From the NCBI RefSeq assembly GCF_026810445.1, contig NZ_CP113949.1, forward strand, positions 4,960,001-5,024,000: DNA of 64,000 bases. The letters run 5' to 3'. Made by a program: the position numbers and the translations under genes. This document shows, in pieces, positions 35,253 to 47,586 of the stretch. Positions within the stretch are counted from its first letter, which is position 1. The number at the start of each line of letters is the position of its first letter. Below the pieces are notes generated by a model. That model had not been told where the DNA came from. It saw only the letters and a program-made list of their open reading frames with translations, and made no database searches. The stretch comes from Pseudomonas sp. BSw22131. GTDB taxonomy: Bacteria > Pseudomonadota > Gammaproteobacteria > Pseudomonadales > Pseudomonadaceae.

Positions 35253-38076
35253 AGTGACGAACCTCGCCAGCGCCATAGATGTTATCTACGCAACGGCCGC
35301 AGATTTCCGGATGCTCAGGGTTAACCCCAACGTCTTCGCGGTGATGCCAGCAGCGGGCGCACTTGGCGTGACCTGACTTGACCACTTTCAGCTTCAAGCC
35401 GCTGACTTCGGTGACTACCGCATCGGCAGGCGCGCTGACGAACGGGGCAACGCTGGCGGTTGAGGTGATCAACACAAAGCGCAGCTCGTTGCCGAGCTTC
35501 GCCAGATCCGCGACAAGCGCATCTTCGGCGTACAGCGTCACTTCGGCCTGGAGGTTGCCGCCGATGGCTTTCGCCGCCCGCAGGTTTTCCATTTCCTTGT
35601 TCACGGCAACCTTGACCGCCATGACGCGCTCCCAGTAGGCACGGTCTAGCTCGAAGTCTTGCGGCAACTCGCTCAGACCTTCGTACCAGGTGTTAAGCAT
35701 GACTGACTCATTACGCTCGCCCGGCAGGTATTGCCACAGCTCATCGGCAGTGAACGCCAGGATCGGCGCGATCCAGCGCACCAACGCTTCGGAGATTTGG
35801 AACAGCGCGGTCTGGCAAGAGCGCCTCGCCTTGCTGTCGGCGCCGGTGGTGTACTGGCGGTCCTTGATGATGTCGAGGTAGAAGCCGCCCAACTCCTGCA
35901 CACAGAAGTTGTGCACCTTGGAATAGACATTCCAGAAACGATATTCGCCGTAGTGCTCTTCAAGCTCGCGCTGAAGCAGCAACGCACGGTCAACCGCCCA
36001 ACGATCCAGCGCCAGCATTTCTTCGGCGGGCAGGATATCGGTGGCCGGGTTGAATCCGGTCAGGTTTGAAAGCAGGAAGCGCGCAGTGTTACGGATACGA
36101 CGGTACGCATCGGCGCTGCGCTGAAGGATGGTGTCGGAAACGGCCATCTCGCCAGAGTAATCCGTCGCCGAGACCCACAGCCGCATGATGTCGGCGCCGA
36201 GGGTGTCATTGACTTTCTGCGGCGCAATCACGTTGCCCAGCGATTTGGACATCTTGCGACCGTTCTCGTCGACCGTAAAACCATGGGTCAACAGTTCACG
36301 GTACGGTGCGTGATCGTCCAGCATGCAGCCGGTCAGCAAGGATGAGTGGAACCAGCCGCGATGCTGATCCGAGCCTTCCAGATACAGATCGGCACGTGGA
36401 CCACTTTCATGGCCCATTGGGTGCGAACCGCGCAGCACATGCCAGTGGGTAGTGCCGGAATCGAACCACACGTCCAGCGTGTCCGATATCTTGTCGTACT
36501 GCGGCGCTTCATCGCCCAGCAGCTCGGCGGCGTCCATCTTGAACCAGGCTTCAATGCCTTGCTGCTCAACGCGCAGCGCGACTTCTTCCATCAGCTCGAC
36601 GGTACGCGGATGCAGATCACCACTTTCCTTGTGCAGGAAGAAAGGGATCGGCACGCCCCAGTTGCGCTGACGCGAGATACACCAGTCCGGACGATTGGCG
36701 ATCATCGAGTGAAGGCGCGCCTGACCCCATGCCGGCACGAAATGGGTGTCTTCGATAGCTTTGACCGCGCGTTCACGCAGGGTAGCGCCTGACGTCGGCT
36801 GCTTATCCATGCCTACGAACCACTGTGCGGTGGCCCGGTAGATCAGCGGCGTCTTGTGGCGCCAGCAGTGCATGTAGCTGTGGGTGATGACTTCGGTGTC
36901 CATCAACGCGCCGACTTCAGCCAGCTTGTCGATGATGTTCTGGTTGGCCTTGAAGATGAACTGTCCGCCGAACAACTCCAGCGACTCGACGTACACGCCG
37001 TTGCTTTGCACGGGGCTGATGATGTCGTCGTTGGTCAGGCCATAGCTTTTGCTGATCACGAAATCGTCAACGCCATAAGCGGGCGAGCAGTGAACAACAC
37101 CGGTCCCTGCGCCCAACTCCACGTAGTCCGCCAGATAAACCGGGGACAGGCGGTCGTAGAACGGATGACGGAAGTTGATCAGTTCCAGGGCCGAGCCTTG
37201 AGCCGTGGCGATGACAGAACCTTCCAGTTTGTAGCGCTTGAGGCAGGACTCAACCAGCTCTTCGGCGAGGACGAGCAAACGATCACCGACATCGACCAGA
37301 GCGTAGGCGAACTCAGGATGAACGTTCAGCGCCTGGTTAGCCGGGATGGTCCACGGGGTGGTGGTCCAGATCACGACGGCGGTGGGCTTGCTCAGCGCAG
37401 ATACGCCGAACGCCGCTGCGAGTTTGTCTTCATCGGCAATCGGAAAGGCAACGTCGATGGTGGACGACTTCTTGTCCTGGTATTCGACCTCCGCTTCCGC
37501 CAGCGCTGAGCCGCAATCGAAACACCAGTTCACGGGCTTGAGGCCCTTGAACACGAAACCGCCCTTGACCATCTCGGCCAGCGCGCGGATTTCACCGGCT
37601 TCGTTAGCAAAATCCATGGTGCGATACGGGTTGGCCCAATCGCCCAGAACACCAAGACGGATGAACTCCGCCTTCTGCCCTTCGATCTGTTCGGCAGCAT
37701 AAGCGCGGCATAGCTCACGCGTCTTGTCGGCAGGCAGGTTCTTGCCGTGGGTGACTTCGACCTTGTGCTCGATTGGCAGGCCGTGGCAGTCCCAACCGGG
37801 TACGTAAGGCGCGTCGAATCCGGACAGCGTCTTGGACCGGACGATCATGTCCTTGAGGATCTTGTTGACCGCGTGACCGATGTGAATATTGCCGTTGGCG
37901 TAAGGAGGCCCGTCGTGCAGGACGAACTTTGGACGATCCTTGCCAATTTCGCGCAGCTTCTGGTACAGGCCAATGCTGTCCCAGCGCTGCAGAGTTTGCG
38001 GCTCGCGCTGGGGCAGGCCGGCCTTCATCGGGAAGGCGGTGTCCGGAAGATTTAACGTGGCTTTGTAATCGGTCAT
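35245..38076 (-). CDS. ileS: Isoleucyl-tRNA synthetase
   Basis: A 943-residue class I synthetase. The HIGH motif ([15 protein letters not shown]) is near residue 65, the KMSKS motif (KMSKSLGN) about 600, the CP1 editing domain between them ([16 protein letters not shown]), and a C-terminal zinc finger with CARCWHH and CGRC. Length is that of the bacterial type 1 enzyme, which is the mupirocin-sensitive kind. The ATG overlaps the ribF stop (ATGA). Confidence 0.97.
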   Translation of the reverse strand: MTDYKATLNLPDTAFPMKAGLPQREPQTLQRWDSIGLYQKLREIGKDRPKFVLHDGPPYANGNIHIGHAVNKILKDMIVRSKTLSGFDAPYVPGWDCHGLPIEHKVEVTHGKNLPADKTRELCRAYAAEQIEGQKAEFIRLGVLGDWANPYRTMDFANEAGEIRALAEMVKGGFVFKGLKPVNWCFDCGSALAEAEVEYQDKKSSTIDVAFPIADEDKLAAAFGVSALSKPTAVVIWTTTPWTIPANQALNVHPEFAYALVDVGDRLLVLAEELVESCLKRYKLEGSVIATAQGSALELINFRHPFYDRLSPVYLADYVELGAGTGVVHCSPAYGVDDFVISKSYGLTNDDIISPVQSNGVYVESLELFGGQFIFKANQNIIDKLAEVGALMDTEVITHSYMHCWRHKTPLIYRATAQWFVGMDKQPTSGATLRERAVKAIEDTHFVPAWGQARLHSMIANRPDWCISRQRNWGVPIPFFLHKESGDLHPRTVELMEEVALRVEQQGIEAWFKMDAAELLGDEAPQYDKISDTLDVWFDSGTTHWHVLRGSHPMGHESGPRADLYLEGSDQHRGWFHSSLLTGCMLDDHAPYRELLTHGFTVDENGRKMSKSLGNVIAPQKVNDTLGADIMRLWVSATDYSGEMAVSDTILQRSADAYRRIRNTARFLLSNLTGFNPATDILPAEEMLALDRWAVDRALLLQRELEEHYGEYRFWNVYSKVHNFCVQELGGFYLDIIKDRQYTTGADSKARRSCQTALFQISEALVRWIAPILAFTADELWQYLPGERNESVMLNTWYEGLSELPQDFELDRAYWERVMAVKVAVNKEMENLRAAKAIGGNLQAEVTLYAEDALVADLAKLGNELRFVLITSTASVAPFVSAPADAVVTEVSGLKLKVVKSGHAKCARCWHHREDVGVNPEHPEICGRCVDNIYGAGEVRHYA

Positions 38077-39023
38077 TTCAGGCTCTTGGTTAGCGGTTGG
38101 CCATGCCAGTGGGCACGGGCGGCGGCGATATCCGCATCGATCGCTGTCTTCAACGCCTCCAGAGAGGCGAAACGCTGCTCATCACGCAGCTTGTGGTGGA
38201 ACACCACGGTCATGCGCCGGCCATAAATATCGCCGGTAAAATCCAGAAGATGCACTTCCAGGTGTGCACTGCCATCACCTGACACGGTCGGGCGCACGCC
38301 GATGTTGGCGACCCCGGGCCATGTCTTGCCGTCGAGCTCGGCACTCACCAGATACACGCCGGTCAACGGAACCCGACGACGCTTGAGCTGCACATTCGCA
38401 GTGGGCGCACCCAACTGCCGTGCCAGCTTCTGGCCATGCAGGATGCGACCGGATATCTCGAACGGTCGGCCCAGCAATTGCTCGGCCAGGGCAAAGTCTG
38501 CGGTGGCCAGAGCGGAACGTACCTTGGTGCTGCTGACACGCGCACCATCAATCTCGACGGTTTGCGCGGCTTCCACCGTAAAATCTTTGGAGAGCCCGGC
38601 TTGCTGAAGGAAATCGAAATCACCGATCCGGTCGCAGCCGAAACGGAAATCGTCTCCGACCTCCAGGTGCTTCACGTCCAGCCCGTCGATCAAGACGGTG
38701 TCGACAAACTCAGTGGCGCTCAGCTCGCAAAGGCGTTGATTGAAGGCCAGACACAGCACTTGATCCACGCCCTCATCGGCCAGCAATGCGAGCTTGTCGC
38801 GCAGGCGGGCCAAACGGGCCGGAGCCGTGAGTGGGGCAAAAAACTCCCGCGGCTGGGGTTCGAATATGACCACACAGCTGGGCAAACCCAACTCGAAGGC
38901 CCGCTCACGCAGACGCGCCAGGATAGCCTGGTGACCACGGTGGACACCGTCGAAGTTGCCAATAGTGGCGACACAGCCCCGATGCTGGGGGCGCAGATTG
39001 TGGAGGCCTCGGACCAGCTGCAT
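38073..39023 (-). CDS. ribF: Bifunctional riboflavin kinase/FAD synthetase
   Basis: A 316-residue enzyme that phosphorylates riboflavin to FMN and adenylates FMN to FAD. The nucleotidyl-transferase N-domain shows [16 protein letters not shown]; the C-domain has the kinase motif ([20 protein letters not shown]). I start at ATG 39023 ([13 protein letters not shown]), matching relatives, though an upstream ATG is in frame. The gene order murJ-ribF-ileS is conserved. Confidence 0.94.
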   Translation of the reverse strand: MQLVRGLHNLRPQHRGCVATIGNFDGVHRGHQAILARLRERAFELGLPSCVVIFEPQPREFFAPLTAPARLARLRDKLALLADEGVDQVLCLAFNQRLCELSATEFVDTVLIDGLDVKHLEVGDDFRFGCDRIGDFDFLQQAGLSKDFTVEAAQTVEIDGARVSSTKVRSALATADFALAEQLLGRPFEISGRILHGQKLARQLGAPTANVQLKRRRVPLTGVYLVSAELDGKTWPGVANIGVRPTVSGDGSAHLEVHLLDFTGDIYGRRMTVVFHHKLRDEQRFASLEALKTAIDADIAAARAHWHGQPLTKSLK

Positions 39024-39141
39024 AACGCGCTTCTTGCTCATAAAGTAGCCGATTATAACCACACACCGCCGTCAACGACAGGCGACACATTCAGGCAAAA
39101 CACAACAATCGGCGTTAACAGCCAAAAACCGCCGACTGTTC

Positions 39142-40680
39142 TCACAGGATGGCGCTACGGGCGAAATCCCTCAGGCGAAACCCCAGCACCAGCAACATAC
39201 CGAAATAGGCCGCAATGCCAGCGGCCACCAGACCACCCAGGCGAATCATTCGCCCGAGCATTTGACCATCACTCCAGGCCGGCATGACATGCATCAGGCC
39301 CAGCAATACGGCAGACATCACCGCAACAGCGACGAGCAACTTGAATAAAAAAACCGCCCAGCCAGGCTGCGGCGTAAACAGGTCCTGCTTACGCAATTGC
39401 CAGAACAATAGACAGGCATTGATGCAGGCGCCGACGCTTATCGCCAACGCCAGACCCGCGTGCTGCAGCGGACCGATGAAAGCCAGGTTCAGCAACTGCG
39501 TAACAATGAGGGTGAAGATTGCGATTTTCACCGGGGTGCGAATATTTTGCTGCGCATAAAAACCCGGCGCGAGAACCTTGATCACGATGATCCCAAGAAG
39601 ACCCACCGAATAAGCCACCAGGGCTCGCTGAGTCATGGCGGCGTCCTCAGCGTCGAACTTGCCGTATTGAAACAGAGAAACCGTCAGCGGCTCAGCCAGC
39701 AATCCAAGCGCCAGCGTGCAAGGCAACACCAGCATGAAGCACAGCCTCAGCCCCCAGTCCAGAATGCGCGAGTACTCATGGCGGTCCTTGCTGGCGTAGG
39801 TTTTAGACAGGATCGGCAGCAAAATCGTACCCAGCGCAACACCTAAAACACCGGAAGGCAACTCCATCAAACGGTCGGCGTAGTACATCCACGAGACCGA
39901 CCCGGCGACGAGGAACGAGGCAAAAATGGTGTTGATTATCAGAGAAATCTGACTGACGGAGACGCCAAGGATGGCAGGAAGCATCTGCTTCATTACCCGC
40001 CATACCCCGCGATCACGCAGATTCAGTCGCGGCAGTACCAGCATCCCGATCTTTTTGAGGTGCGGCAGTTGGTAGAGCAACTGCAAAAGTCCACCTGCCA
40101 GCACCGCCCAGCCTAACGCCATGACGGGCGGATGGAAGTAAGGCGTCAGGAACAGTGCGAAAAAGATCATCGCCAGATTCAGCAATGTCGGCACAAACGC
40201 GGGCACCGAGAATCTGTTCCAGGTGTTGAGGATCGCCCCAGCGAGCGATGACAGTGAAATCAGCAATATATAAGGAAAGGTCACTCGCAACAGGTCGGAC
40301 GTCAGCTCGAACTTTTCCGGGGTGTCGGCAAAGCCTGGTGCCGTAGCCCAGATCACCCACGGGGCAAAGATGACCCCCAGCAACGTCACAAGCGCCAGCG
40401 CCAATGTCAGCAATCCGGTGACATACGCGACAAATGTGCGGGTCGCCTCTTCGCCCTGCTGGCTTTTATATTCTGCAAGGATCGGCACGAACGCCTGAGA
40501 GAACGCGCCTTCGGCAAATATCCGGCGCAACAGGTTCGGCAGTTTGAAGGCGATAAAGAAGGCGTCGGTGGCCATCCCCGCGCCGAATGCGCGAGCGATG
40601 ATGGTATCGCGAACGAAACCCAGCACCCTTGAAAGCATTGTGATAGAGCTTACGGCGGCAAGCGATTTGAGTAGATTCAT
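39142..40680 (-). CDS. murJ: Lipid II flippase MurJ
   Basis: A 512-residue MOP-superfamily membrane protein with about 14 helices, which moves lipid II across the inner membrane for peptidoglycan synthesis. The N-terminal [32 protein letters not shown] and the [14 protein letters not shown] segment are typical. I start at ATG 40680 ([15 protein letters not shown]). It is divergent from rpsT. Confidence 0.95.
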   Translation of the reverse strand: MNLLKSLAAVSSITMLSRVLGFVRDTIIARAFGAGMATDAFFIAFKLPNLLRRIFAEGAFSQAFVPILAEYKSQQGEEATRTFVAYVTGLLTLALALVTLLGVIFAPWVIWATAPGFADTPEKFELTSDLLRVTFPYILLISLSSLAGAILNTWNRFSVPAFVPTLLNLAMIFFALFLTPYFHPPVMALGWAVLAGGLLQLLYQLPHLKKIGMLVLPRLNLRDRGVWRVMKQMLPAILGVSVSQISLIINTIFASFLVAGSVSWMYYADRLMELPSGVLGVALGTILLPILSKTYASKDRHEYSRILDWGLRLCFMLVLPCTLALGLLAEPLTVSLFQYGKFDAEDAAMTQRALVAYSVGLLGIIVIKVLAPGFYAQQNIRTPVKIAIFTLIVTQLLNLAFIGPLQHAGLALAISVGACINACLLFWQLRKQDLFTPQPGWAVFLFKLLVAVAVMSAVLLGLMHVMPAWSDGQMLGRMIRLGGLVAAGIAAYFGMLLVLGFRLRDFARSAIL

Positions 40681-40931
40681 CGAGAGGTTTTGCGCCCAGA
40701 CCAAAGGATGCGAGATAACGCGATCCATTTATGCGATACTCCGCGCCGCAAAACAGCTCAGAGCCAAAGCCCGCGAGTTTACAGGTCGCACGCCGGAAAG
40801 AAATATCCACGGCAGTCCACGGCGACCACTCAGCGGAACGCATCAACTGCCCTTGACAAGACTTCAACTCATCGGCATGATTCGCGGCCTATTTTGTTAG
40901 CTATTTCCCAAGTCTTTCGAGGAGCTCGACG

Positions 40932-41210
40932 GTGGCCAACACACCTTCCGCCAAAAAACGTGCAAAACAGGCTGAGAAGCGTCGCAGCCACAACGCCAGC
41001 ATGCGTTCCATGGTTCGTACCTACATCAAGAACGTAGTGAAAGCCATCGACGCTAAAGACGCCGAAAAAGCGCAAGCTGCTTATATTCTGGCCGTGCCAG
41101 TTATCGACCGTATGGCCGATAAAGGCATCATCCACAAGAACAAAGCTGCTCGCCATAAAGGTCGTCTGAATGGCCACATCAAGGCCCTGAACCTTGCTGC
41201 TGCAGCCTAA
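40932..41210 (+). CDS. rpsT: 30S ribosomal protein S20
   Basis: A 92-residue, lysine- and alanine-rich three-helix protein that binds 16S rRNA ([17 protein letters not shown]). The start is GTG 40932, preceded by GAGGAG at nine bases, a weak start that also occurs in rpsT elsewhere and fits autoregulated translation. The murJ/rpsT intergenic region of 251 bases holds both promoters. Confidence 0.97.
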   Translation: MANTPSAKKRAKQAEKRRSHNASMRSMVRTYIKNVVKAIDAKDAEKAQAAYILAVPVIDRMADKGIIHKNKAARHKGRLNGHIKALNLAAAA

Positions 41211-41224
41211 GCGATACGCTTGTT

Positions 41225-41251
41225 AAAAACCGACCTCAGGGTCGGTTTTTT
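41225..41251 (+). terminator. Terminator after rpsT
   Basis: AAAAACCGACC-TCAG-GGTCGGTTTTTTATT: a 7-bp stem and T run, 14 bases after the stop. Confidence 0.93.
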
Positions 41252-41322
41252 ATTAACTGAAATAAAGTTGCACACACCAGCCTCACCCCATAGAAGCGAG
41301 ACTTTCCAGGAGAGCCGTAACA

Positions 41323-41793
41323 TCAAGGCGCAGGGGCAGGCGACCACGGCAGAATAGGAATTGCCGTCACAGCATTTTGCGGACTGCCTTCAACGACCCG
41401 GTCGCTGTAGACCAGATACACCAGAGCGTTGCGCTTCTTATCAAAGAAACGCACCACCTGCATGGTTTTGAATACCAGCGAAGTGCGCTCTTTGAACACC
41501 TCATCGCCATCCTTGAGTTGCTCTTTGAAGTGGATCGGCCCGACCTGGCGACAAGCGATGGACGCCTCAGCCCGATCCTCAGCCAACCCCAGACCACCTT
41601 TCACGCCACCCGTCTTGGCGCGAGACAGGTAGCACGTCACGCCGTCAACTTTGGGATCATCAAAAGCTTCTACGACAATGCGGTCGTTCGGACCCACAAA
41701 TTTGAAGACCGTAGAGACTTCGCCGATCTGCTCTGCGGAAGCCAGCAAGGGCAGCATTAGCAGCGCCCCTAAAAACCCTTTCACCACTCGCAT
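41323..41793 (-). CDS. creA: CreA family periplasmic protein
   Basis: A 156-residue protein of the CreA family. It has a signal peptide ([20 protein letters not shown]) and the family sequence [31 protein letters not shown]. The ATG at 41793 follows AGGAAG. CreA is widely conserved in proteobacteria with no known activity; in E. coli it is encoded with the CreBC system, which is absent here. It follows proB on the same strand by 30 bases. Confidence 0.9.
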   Translation of the reverse strand: MRVVKGFLGALLMLPLLASAEQIGEVSTVFKFVGPNDRIVVEAFDDPKVDGVTCYLSRAKTGGVKGGLGLAEDRAEASIACRQVGPIHFKEQLKDGDEVFKERTSLVFKTMQVVRFFDKKRNALVYLVYSDRVVEGSPQNAVTAIPILPWSPAPAP

Positions 41794-41822
41794 CGCACAC
41801 TTCCTCAAATAAAGACCAGCAT

Positions 41823-42941
41823 TCAGACCAGAATCAGATTGTCGCGATGCACCAGTTCAGGCTCGGCCATATAGCCCAGCACTTTGACAATCGCATCAGA
41901 AGGCTGACCTATTATTTTCTGGGCCTCCAGCGCGCTGTAATTACTTAGCCCGCGAGCAACCTCGCGACCATCAGGACCGACGCACACGACCATCTCGCCT
42001 CGCCTGAAGCTGCCCTGAACCAGCCTCACCCCTACCGGCAACAGACTTTTGTGCCCTTGAGCCAACGCCTTCACCGCACCATCATCCAGCACAAGCGTGC
42101 CACGGGTTTGCAGATGCCCAGCAAGCCACTGCTTGCGCGCCGCGAGCATTTCACGCTCGGGCGAAAGTAAAGTACCCAGACGCTCACCCGCCTTGAGCCG
42201 CGCCAGAACACGCTCGATGCGTCCACCCACGATGACCGTGTGCGCGCCGGACCGAGCAGCCAGCCGAGCAGCGCGCAGCTTGGTCTGCATACCGCCACGA
42301 CCCAACGCCCCACCAGTACCACCCGCCACCGCATCCAGCGCAGGATCATCAGCACGCGCTTCGTAGATCAACCGGGCTTCAGGGTTATTGCGGGGGTCGG
42401 CGTCGAACATGCCATCACGATCAGTGAGAATGACCAGAAGATCAGCCTCGACCAGGTTAGCTACCAACGCGGCGAGGGTGTCGTTGTCACCGAATCGGAT
42501 TTCGTCGGTGACCACGGTGTCGTTCTCATTGATGACCGGCACCACGCCCAGATCGACCAGCGTACGCAAGGTGCTGCGTGCATTCAGATAGCGCTTGCGA
42601 TCAGACAGGTCGTCATGGGTCAGCAGGATCTGCGCAGTATGGCGACCATGCTCGGCAAAGCTCGACTCCCACGCCTGCACCAGGCCCATCTGCCCAATCG
42701 CGGCCGCTGCCTGAAGCTCATGCATGGCACTCGGTCGCGCAGTCCAGCCAAGGCGACTCATACCGGCCGCAACTGCACCAGATGAAACCAGAACCAGCTC
42801 GACGCCCGCCTCATGCAGCGCCACCATCTGCTCAACCCAAACACCCATCGCATCGCGATCAAGACCCTTGCCATCCGCCGTCAACAGCGCACTACCGATC
42901 TTTATCACCCAACGCTGGGCACCCGTCACCTTGCTCCGCAT
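41823..42941 (-). CDS. proB: Glutamate 5-kinase
   Basis: A 372-residue enzyme, first step of proline synthesis from glutamate. The amino acid kinase domain covers about residues 10-260 ([36 protein letters not shown] GRGGMQTKL), and a PUA domain follows at about 280-360. ATG 42941 is preceded by AAGG; an in-frame TTG 9 bases upstream is less likely. Feedback inhibition by proline is family knowledge. It follows obgE across a terminator-like hairpin. Confidence 0.95.
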   Translation of the reverse strand: MRSKVTGAQRWVIKIGSALLTADGKGLDRDAMGVWVEQMVALHEAGVELVLVSSGAVAAGMSRLGWTARPSAMHELQAAAAIGQMGLVQAWESSFAEHGRHTAQILLTHDDLSDRKRYLNARSTLRTLVDLGVVPVINENDTVVTDEIRFGDNDTLAALVANLVEADLLVILTDRDGMFDADPRNNPEARLIYEARADDPALDAVAGGTGGALGRGGMQTKLRAARLAARSGAHTVIVGGRIERVLARLKAGERLGTLLSPEREMLAARKQWLAGHLQTRGTLVLDDGAVKALAQGHKSLLPVGVRLVQGSFRRGEMVVCVGPDGREVARGLSNYSALEAQKIIGQPSDAIVKVLGYMAEPELVHRDNLILV

Positions 42942-42982
42942 GTTCTTCAACCTTAAGCCAGAGAGTACAAATTCGACATACT

Positions 42983-43006
42983 AAAACGCCGCTATTAAGC
43001 GGCGCT
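42983..43006 (-). terminator. Hairpin between obgE and proB
   Basis: On the minus strand GCGCCGCT-TAA-TAGCGGCG-TTTTAG; a short T run follows. It may end part of the obgE transcript and reduce proB expression. Confidence 0.6.
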
Positions 43007-43024
43007 GTAGTTTACTTCACTGAA

Positions 43025-44263
<1,239 letters not shown>

Positions 44264-44451
44264 TCACAAAGACGAGCAGAACAACATAAATTCATAAGGC
44301 TCTTGCAAAGATGAGCGTTGCGATACCGATCAAAAACCAGCGACCTCAAAGGTCCACATCACAACGGCTCACACAAACAGCTTTGCAAGAGACTCACCAA
44401 AACAGATCCATCTGAAAACCGACTTATCTACAAACCGACTCACTTACAAAC

Positions 44452-44482
44452 AAAAAGGCCCTGTCGCGAGACAGGGCCTTTC
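44452..44482 (-). terminator. Terminator after rpmA
   Basis: On the minus strand AAAGGCCCTGTC-TCGC-GACAGGGCCTTTTTG, a 10-bp perfect stem with a T run. It separates rplU-rpmA from obgE, probably giving different expression levels. Confidence 0.92.
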
Positions 44483-44538
44483 GAGCTCAGGCAGCGTGGA
44501 GCCTGTTACACCTCCACGCAGACCAAGCTGCTGAGAGA

Positions 44539-44811
44539 TTATGCCGCGACTTCAGTCTTTGGCACGATGCTCACATAACGGCGGTTGAAAGCGCCTTTAA
44601 CCTGGAACTTGATCACGCCTTCCACTTTCGCGAACAGGGTGTGATCTTTGCCCATGCCAACGCCGTAACCGGCGTGGAACTGGGTACCGCGCTGACGCAC
44701 GATGATGTTACCTGGGATGATGGCCTGGCCGCCGTACATCTTCACGCCAAGACGTTTGGCTTCTGAGTCGCGACCGTTACGGGTACTACCACCAGCTTTT
44801 TTGTGTGCCAT
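44539..44811 (-). CDS. rpmA: 50S ribosomal protein L27
   Basis: A 90-residue L27, which reaches toward the peptidyl-transferase centre. It starts [24 protein letters not shown] without an N-terminal prosequence. [21 protein letters not shown] is the family core. The ATG follows AGGAGTATTGAACTC. It is the second gene after rplU. Confidence 0.97.
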   Translation of the reverse strand: MAHKKAGGSTRNGRDSEAKRLGVKMYGGQAIIPGNIIVRQRGTQFHAGYGVGMGKDHTLFAKVEGVIKFQVKGAFNRRYVSIVPKTEVAA

Positions 44812-44847
44812 GAGTTCAATACTCCTATTGGGCTAGCAGGCTGAAAT

Positions 44848-45159
44848 TCAGGCCTGAATAGCGGTGATTTTGATCTCGGTGAACCACTGGCGGTGGCCCA
44901 TACGCTTCATGTGGTGCTTACGACGACGGAACTTGATGATGCGGATTTTATCGTGACGGCCTTGGGCAATCACTTCAGCCACAACGGTAGCACCGACTAC
45001 AACTGGAGCACCGATATTGACGGTTTCGCCATCGGCGACCAGCAATACGCGGTCAAAAGTCACGGATTCGCCAGTGGCGATTTCCAGTTTTTCGATTTTC
45101 AGGTATTCACCTGGGGCGACTTTGTACTGCTTGCCACCGGTAACAATTACTGCGTACAT
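44848..45159 (-). CDS. rplU: 50S ribosomal protein L21
   Basis: A 103-residue L21 ([26 protein letters not shown]), which binds 23S rRNA with L20. The C-terminal [23 protein letters not shown] is the conserved RNA-binding end. ATG 45159 is chosen; an open frame extends upstream without homology. The promoter should be in 45160-45401, shared with the divergent ispB. Confidence 0.97.
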   Translation of the reverse strand: MYAVIVTGGKQYKVAPGEYLKIEKLEIATGESVTFDRVLLVADGETVNIGAPVVVGATVVAEVIAQGRHDKIRIIKFRRRKHHMKRMGHRQWFTEIKITAIQA

Positions 45160-45401
45160 GGGTATTTCTCCGAAAATCCTGCTCACCCAGCTCTTTATAA
45201 GTAAGAGTATCGGCTGGCATGGCTGCATGAGGCTGGAACGGCTCACATGCAATTGCGTAAGGCAGGTGCTGCCCAGGAAAGTTAGGGTGCGCGATTGTAC
45301 GCAAGCAGCCTACGCCTTGCAAGCGGCGTAATGTCATACCTTGACAGGGTGGGGCCTGCAACCTAGCATGCCGCGCAACCCTTCCGGAGCACGTCTCGCT
45401 G

Positions 45402-46370
45402 ATGCAACCCCAAGCCTTCTACCGCGCTGTGGCGGACGACTTTATTGCCGTCGACCACATTATCAAGAAGCAGCTGACATCGCGCGTGCCGCTGGTCTCG
45501 AAAATCGGCGATTACATCACCTCCGCTGGCGGTAAACGTCTGCGTCCGTTGCTGGTTCTGCTGTGTGGCAAGGCCCTCGGCAAAGACGGCGACGATCTGA
45601 GGCTGCTCGCAGCGACAATCGAGTTTCTGCACACTGCCACCCTGCTGCATGACGATGTCGTCGACATGTCCGGCATGCGCCGTGGCCGCTCGACCGCCAA
45701 CGCCATGTGGGGCAATGCACCCAGCGTGCTGGTCGGCGACTTCCTCTATTCACGCTCCTTCGAAATGATGGTCGAGCTTGGATCGATGCCAGTGATGCAG
45801 ATCCTGTCCAAAGCCACGCGAATCATCGCCGAGGGCGAGGTTTTGCAGCTTTCGAAGATTCGCGACGCCAGCACCACAGAAGAAACCTACATGGAAGTGA
45901 TTCGCGGCAAAACAGCCATGCTGTTTGAAGCCTCGACTCACAGTGCAGCGTCGTTGGCGCAAGCTCCCCATGAGCAGACCGAAGCGCTGCGTATGTTCGG
46001 CGACAATCTGGGGATTGCCTTCCAACTGGTCGACGACCTGCTCGATTATCGTGGCGACGCCGAAACCCTCGGCAAAAACGTTGGCGACGATCTCGCTGAA
46101 GGCAAGCCGACGCTGCCGCTCATCTACGCCATGCGTGAAGGCACGCCTGAGCAAGCTGCTCTGGTGCGTCAGGCCATACAGAAAGGCGGTCTTGACGATC
46201 TCGAAAGCATTCGTGAAGCCGTCGAAAACGCAGGCGCTCTCGAGTACACCGCACAACTGGCCCGTGACTACGCCGCACGCGCAATTGCGTGCCTGGAAGC
46301 GTTGCCAGCCAGCGAGTACAAGGATGCACTGATCGAACTGAGTGAGTTTGCAGTGGCTCGCACCCACTGA
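45402..46370 (+). CDS. ispB: Polyprenyl (octaprenyl/nonaprenyl) diphosphate synthase
   Basis: A 322-residue trans-prenyltransferase that makes the side chain of ubiquinone; chain length in Pseudomonas is usually nine. The first Asp-rich motif is DDVVD (84-88) and the second DDLLD near 215. GGKRLRPLLVLL is the substrate-binding loop. It is divergent from rplU, the standard gammaproteobacterial arrangement. Confidence 0.95.
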   Translation: MQPQAFYRAVADDFIAVDHIIKKQLTSRVPLVSKIGDYITSAGGKRLRPLLVLLCGKALGKDGDDLRLLAATIEFLHTATLLHDDVVDMSGMRRGRSTANAMWGNAPSVLVGDFLYSRSFEMMVELGSMPVMQILSKATRIIAEGEVLQLSKIRDASTTEETYMEVIRGKTAMLFEASTHSAASLAQAPHEQTEALRMFGDNLGIAFQLVDDLLDYRGDAETLGKNVGDDLAEGKPTLPLIYAMREGTPEQAALVRQAIQKGGLDDLESIREAVENAGALEYTAQLARDYAARAIACLEALPASEYKDALIELSEFAVARTH

Positions 46371-46389
46371 TCACTGCCCTGCCTTACCG

Positions 46390-46416
46390 AAGCCCGTCCC
46401 TGTGACGGGCTTTTTG
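46390..46416 (+). terminator. Terminator after ispB
   Basis: AAGCCCGTCCC-TGTG-ACGGGCTTTTTG: a strong stem with T run 20 bases after the ispB stop. Confidence 0.88.
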
Positions 46417-46495
46417 TTGGCCGATGCAAACCTGACACAGATCAACAACGCAACTCAAATGCGAACAAATCTCAAATACATCCTTGCTATTTATC

Positions 46496-46517
46496 AGATA
46501 GGAATTATTCTCATTTA
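46496..46517 (+). promoter_or_regulatory. Candidate Fur box
   Basis: AGATAGGAATTATTCTCATTTA resembles a Fur site (NATWAT repeats with ATTCTCATT, as in ferric uptake operators) and lies about 20 bases before the ribosome site of the next gene. The P. aeruginosa relative of that gene, PA4570, is induced under iron limitation as far as I recall. The match was judged by eye. Confidence 0.5.
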
Positions 46518-46537
46518 ATACCTCAAGGAGAACGAAA

Positions 46538-46780
46538 ATGACTTATCTGATCGACGCATGGCTGGATCGGCCACACCCTTACTTGCGCATCCTGCACCGC
46601 GAGACAGGGGAAGTCTGCGCAGTGCTGCACGAGGAAGCGCTCGACGAATTGATGGATCAAGGGGATCTGGACGTCAACAGCCTGAGCTCAACGGAGCCCG
46701 GTGTTCAAAAAGAGATGGTGCGCAGCCTGTTCCTGTTCTGTTACGCCCGGGCATTGCGCCCCGGGCTGGAACTGCATTGA
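46538..46780 (+). CDS. PA4570-like small protein, probably iron-regulated
   Basis: An 80-residue soluble protein (MTYLIDAWLDRPHPYLRILHRETGEVCAVL...). It has an N-terminal strand region and a helical C-terminus (VQKEMVRSLFLFCYARALR). I recognise it as the PA4570 type found after ispB in pseudomonads; its function is unknown. AAGGAG stands eight bases before the ATG and a Fur-like site is upstream, so a role in iron starvation is suggested but not shown. Confidence 0.85.
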   Translation: MTYLIDAWLDRPHPYLRILHRETGEVCAVLHEEALDELMDQGDLDVNSLSSTEPGVQKEMVRSLFLFCYARALRPGLELH

Positions 46781-46843
46781 CTGCAAGCTGCAAGCTGCAA
46801 GCTGCAAGCTAACAGCCTGGAGCTTGAGCTTGAGCTTGAAGCT
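46781..46843. repeat. Tandem CTGCAAG repeats facing GAGCTT repeats
   Basis: Four 7-base units CTGCAAG (46781-46810) are followed after eight bases by three 6-base units GAGCTT (46819-46840) and GAAGCTT. The two arrays are partly complementary (AAGCT / AGCTT), so they can fold into a slipped hairpin between the convergent PA4570-like gene and fklB. It likely serves as a terminator, and short units of this kind vary in copy number. Confidence 0.8.
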
Positions 46844-46858
46844 TACCGCTGCAAAGCC

Positions 46859-47476
46859 TTACAGAACGTCCAGCAACTCGACATCAAACACCAGCACGCT
46901 GTGCGGCGGGATGCTGCCAACGCCCTGAGCGCCATATGCCAGTTCGCTTGGAACGTGCAGACGCCATTTGCTACCGGCGTTCATCAGTTGCAGAGCCTCG
47001 GTCCAGCCTGCGATCACGCCGCCAACCGGGAATTCAGCCGGCTCGCCACGATCATACGAGCTGTCGAACTTGGTGCCATCGATCAGGGTGCCGCTGTAGT
47101 GAACACGCACATTGCTTTCGCGCGAAGGCTTGGCGCCCTCGCCTGCGGTCAGCACTTCAAACTGCAGACCCGACGGCAAGGTGGTAATGCCTTCGCGCTT
47201 GCCGTTATCAGCCAGGTAAGCCGTGCCTTCACCCGCAGCCGCTTCAGCCTTGGAAGCCGCTTCAGCCTGCATGATCTCGCGGATCACTTTGAAGCTTGCA
47301 GCCATTTCTTCCTGGCTAACGCGGCTTGGCTTGCCGGCGAACGCGTCGGTCAGGCCTGCCAGAATGGCGTCCAGGCTAACGCCAGGCGGCGGGTTGTCGC
47401 GCAGCTGGTCGCCCAACTGACGGCCAATGCCGTAGCTGACGCGAGTTTCGTCGGTGGACAGATTGACTTCGGACAT
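46859..47476 (-). CDS. fklB: FKBP-type peptidyl-prolyl isomerase FklB
   Basis: A 205-residue FKBP22/FklB isomerase. The N-terminal helical dimerisation domain (about 1-100, STDETRVSYGIGRQLGDQL) is followed by an FKBP domain (FEVLTAGEGAKPSRESNVRVHYSGTL to LVFDVELLDVL). It has no signal peptide, so cytoplasmic. I use ATG 47476; GTG 47479 just before it is nearly as well placed relative to GGAG. Confidence 0.92.
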   Translation of the reverse strand: MSEVNLSTDETRVSYGIGRQLGDQLRDNPPPGVSLDAILAGLTDAFAGKPSRVSQEEMAASFKVIREIMQAEAASKAEAAAGEGTAYLADNGKREGITTLPSGLQFEVLTAGEGAKPSRESNVRVHYSGTLIDGTKFDSSYDRGEPAEFPVGGVIAGWTEALQLMNAGSKWRLHVPSELAYGAQGVGSIPPHSVLVFDVELLDVL

Positions 47477-47586
47477 CACAATGCTCCGCTTAGAGGACGC
47501 CAGCAGGCGCCCCGAACCAAAAGGCCGAGCAGCCTAGCACAGATGGTCAAGCACCCCTAGACGGGCATCGGCCTGAGGCTGAGCCG

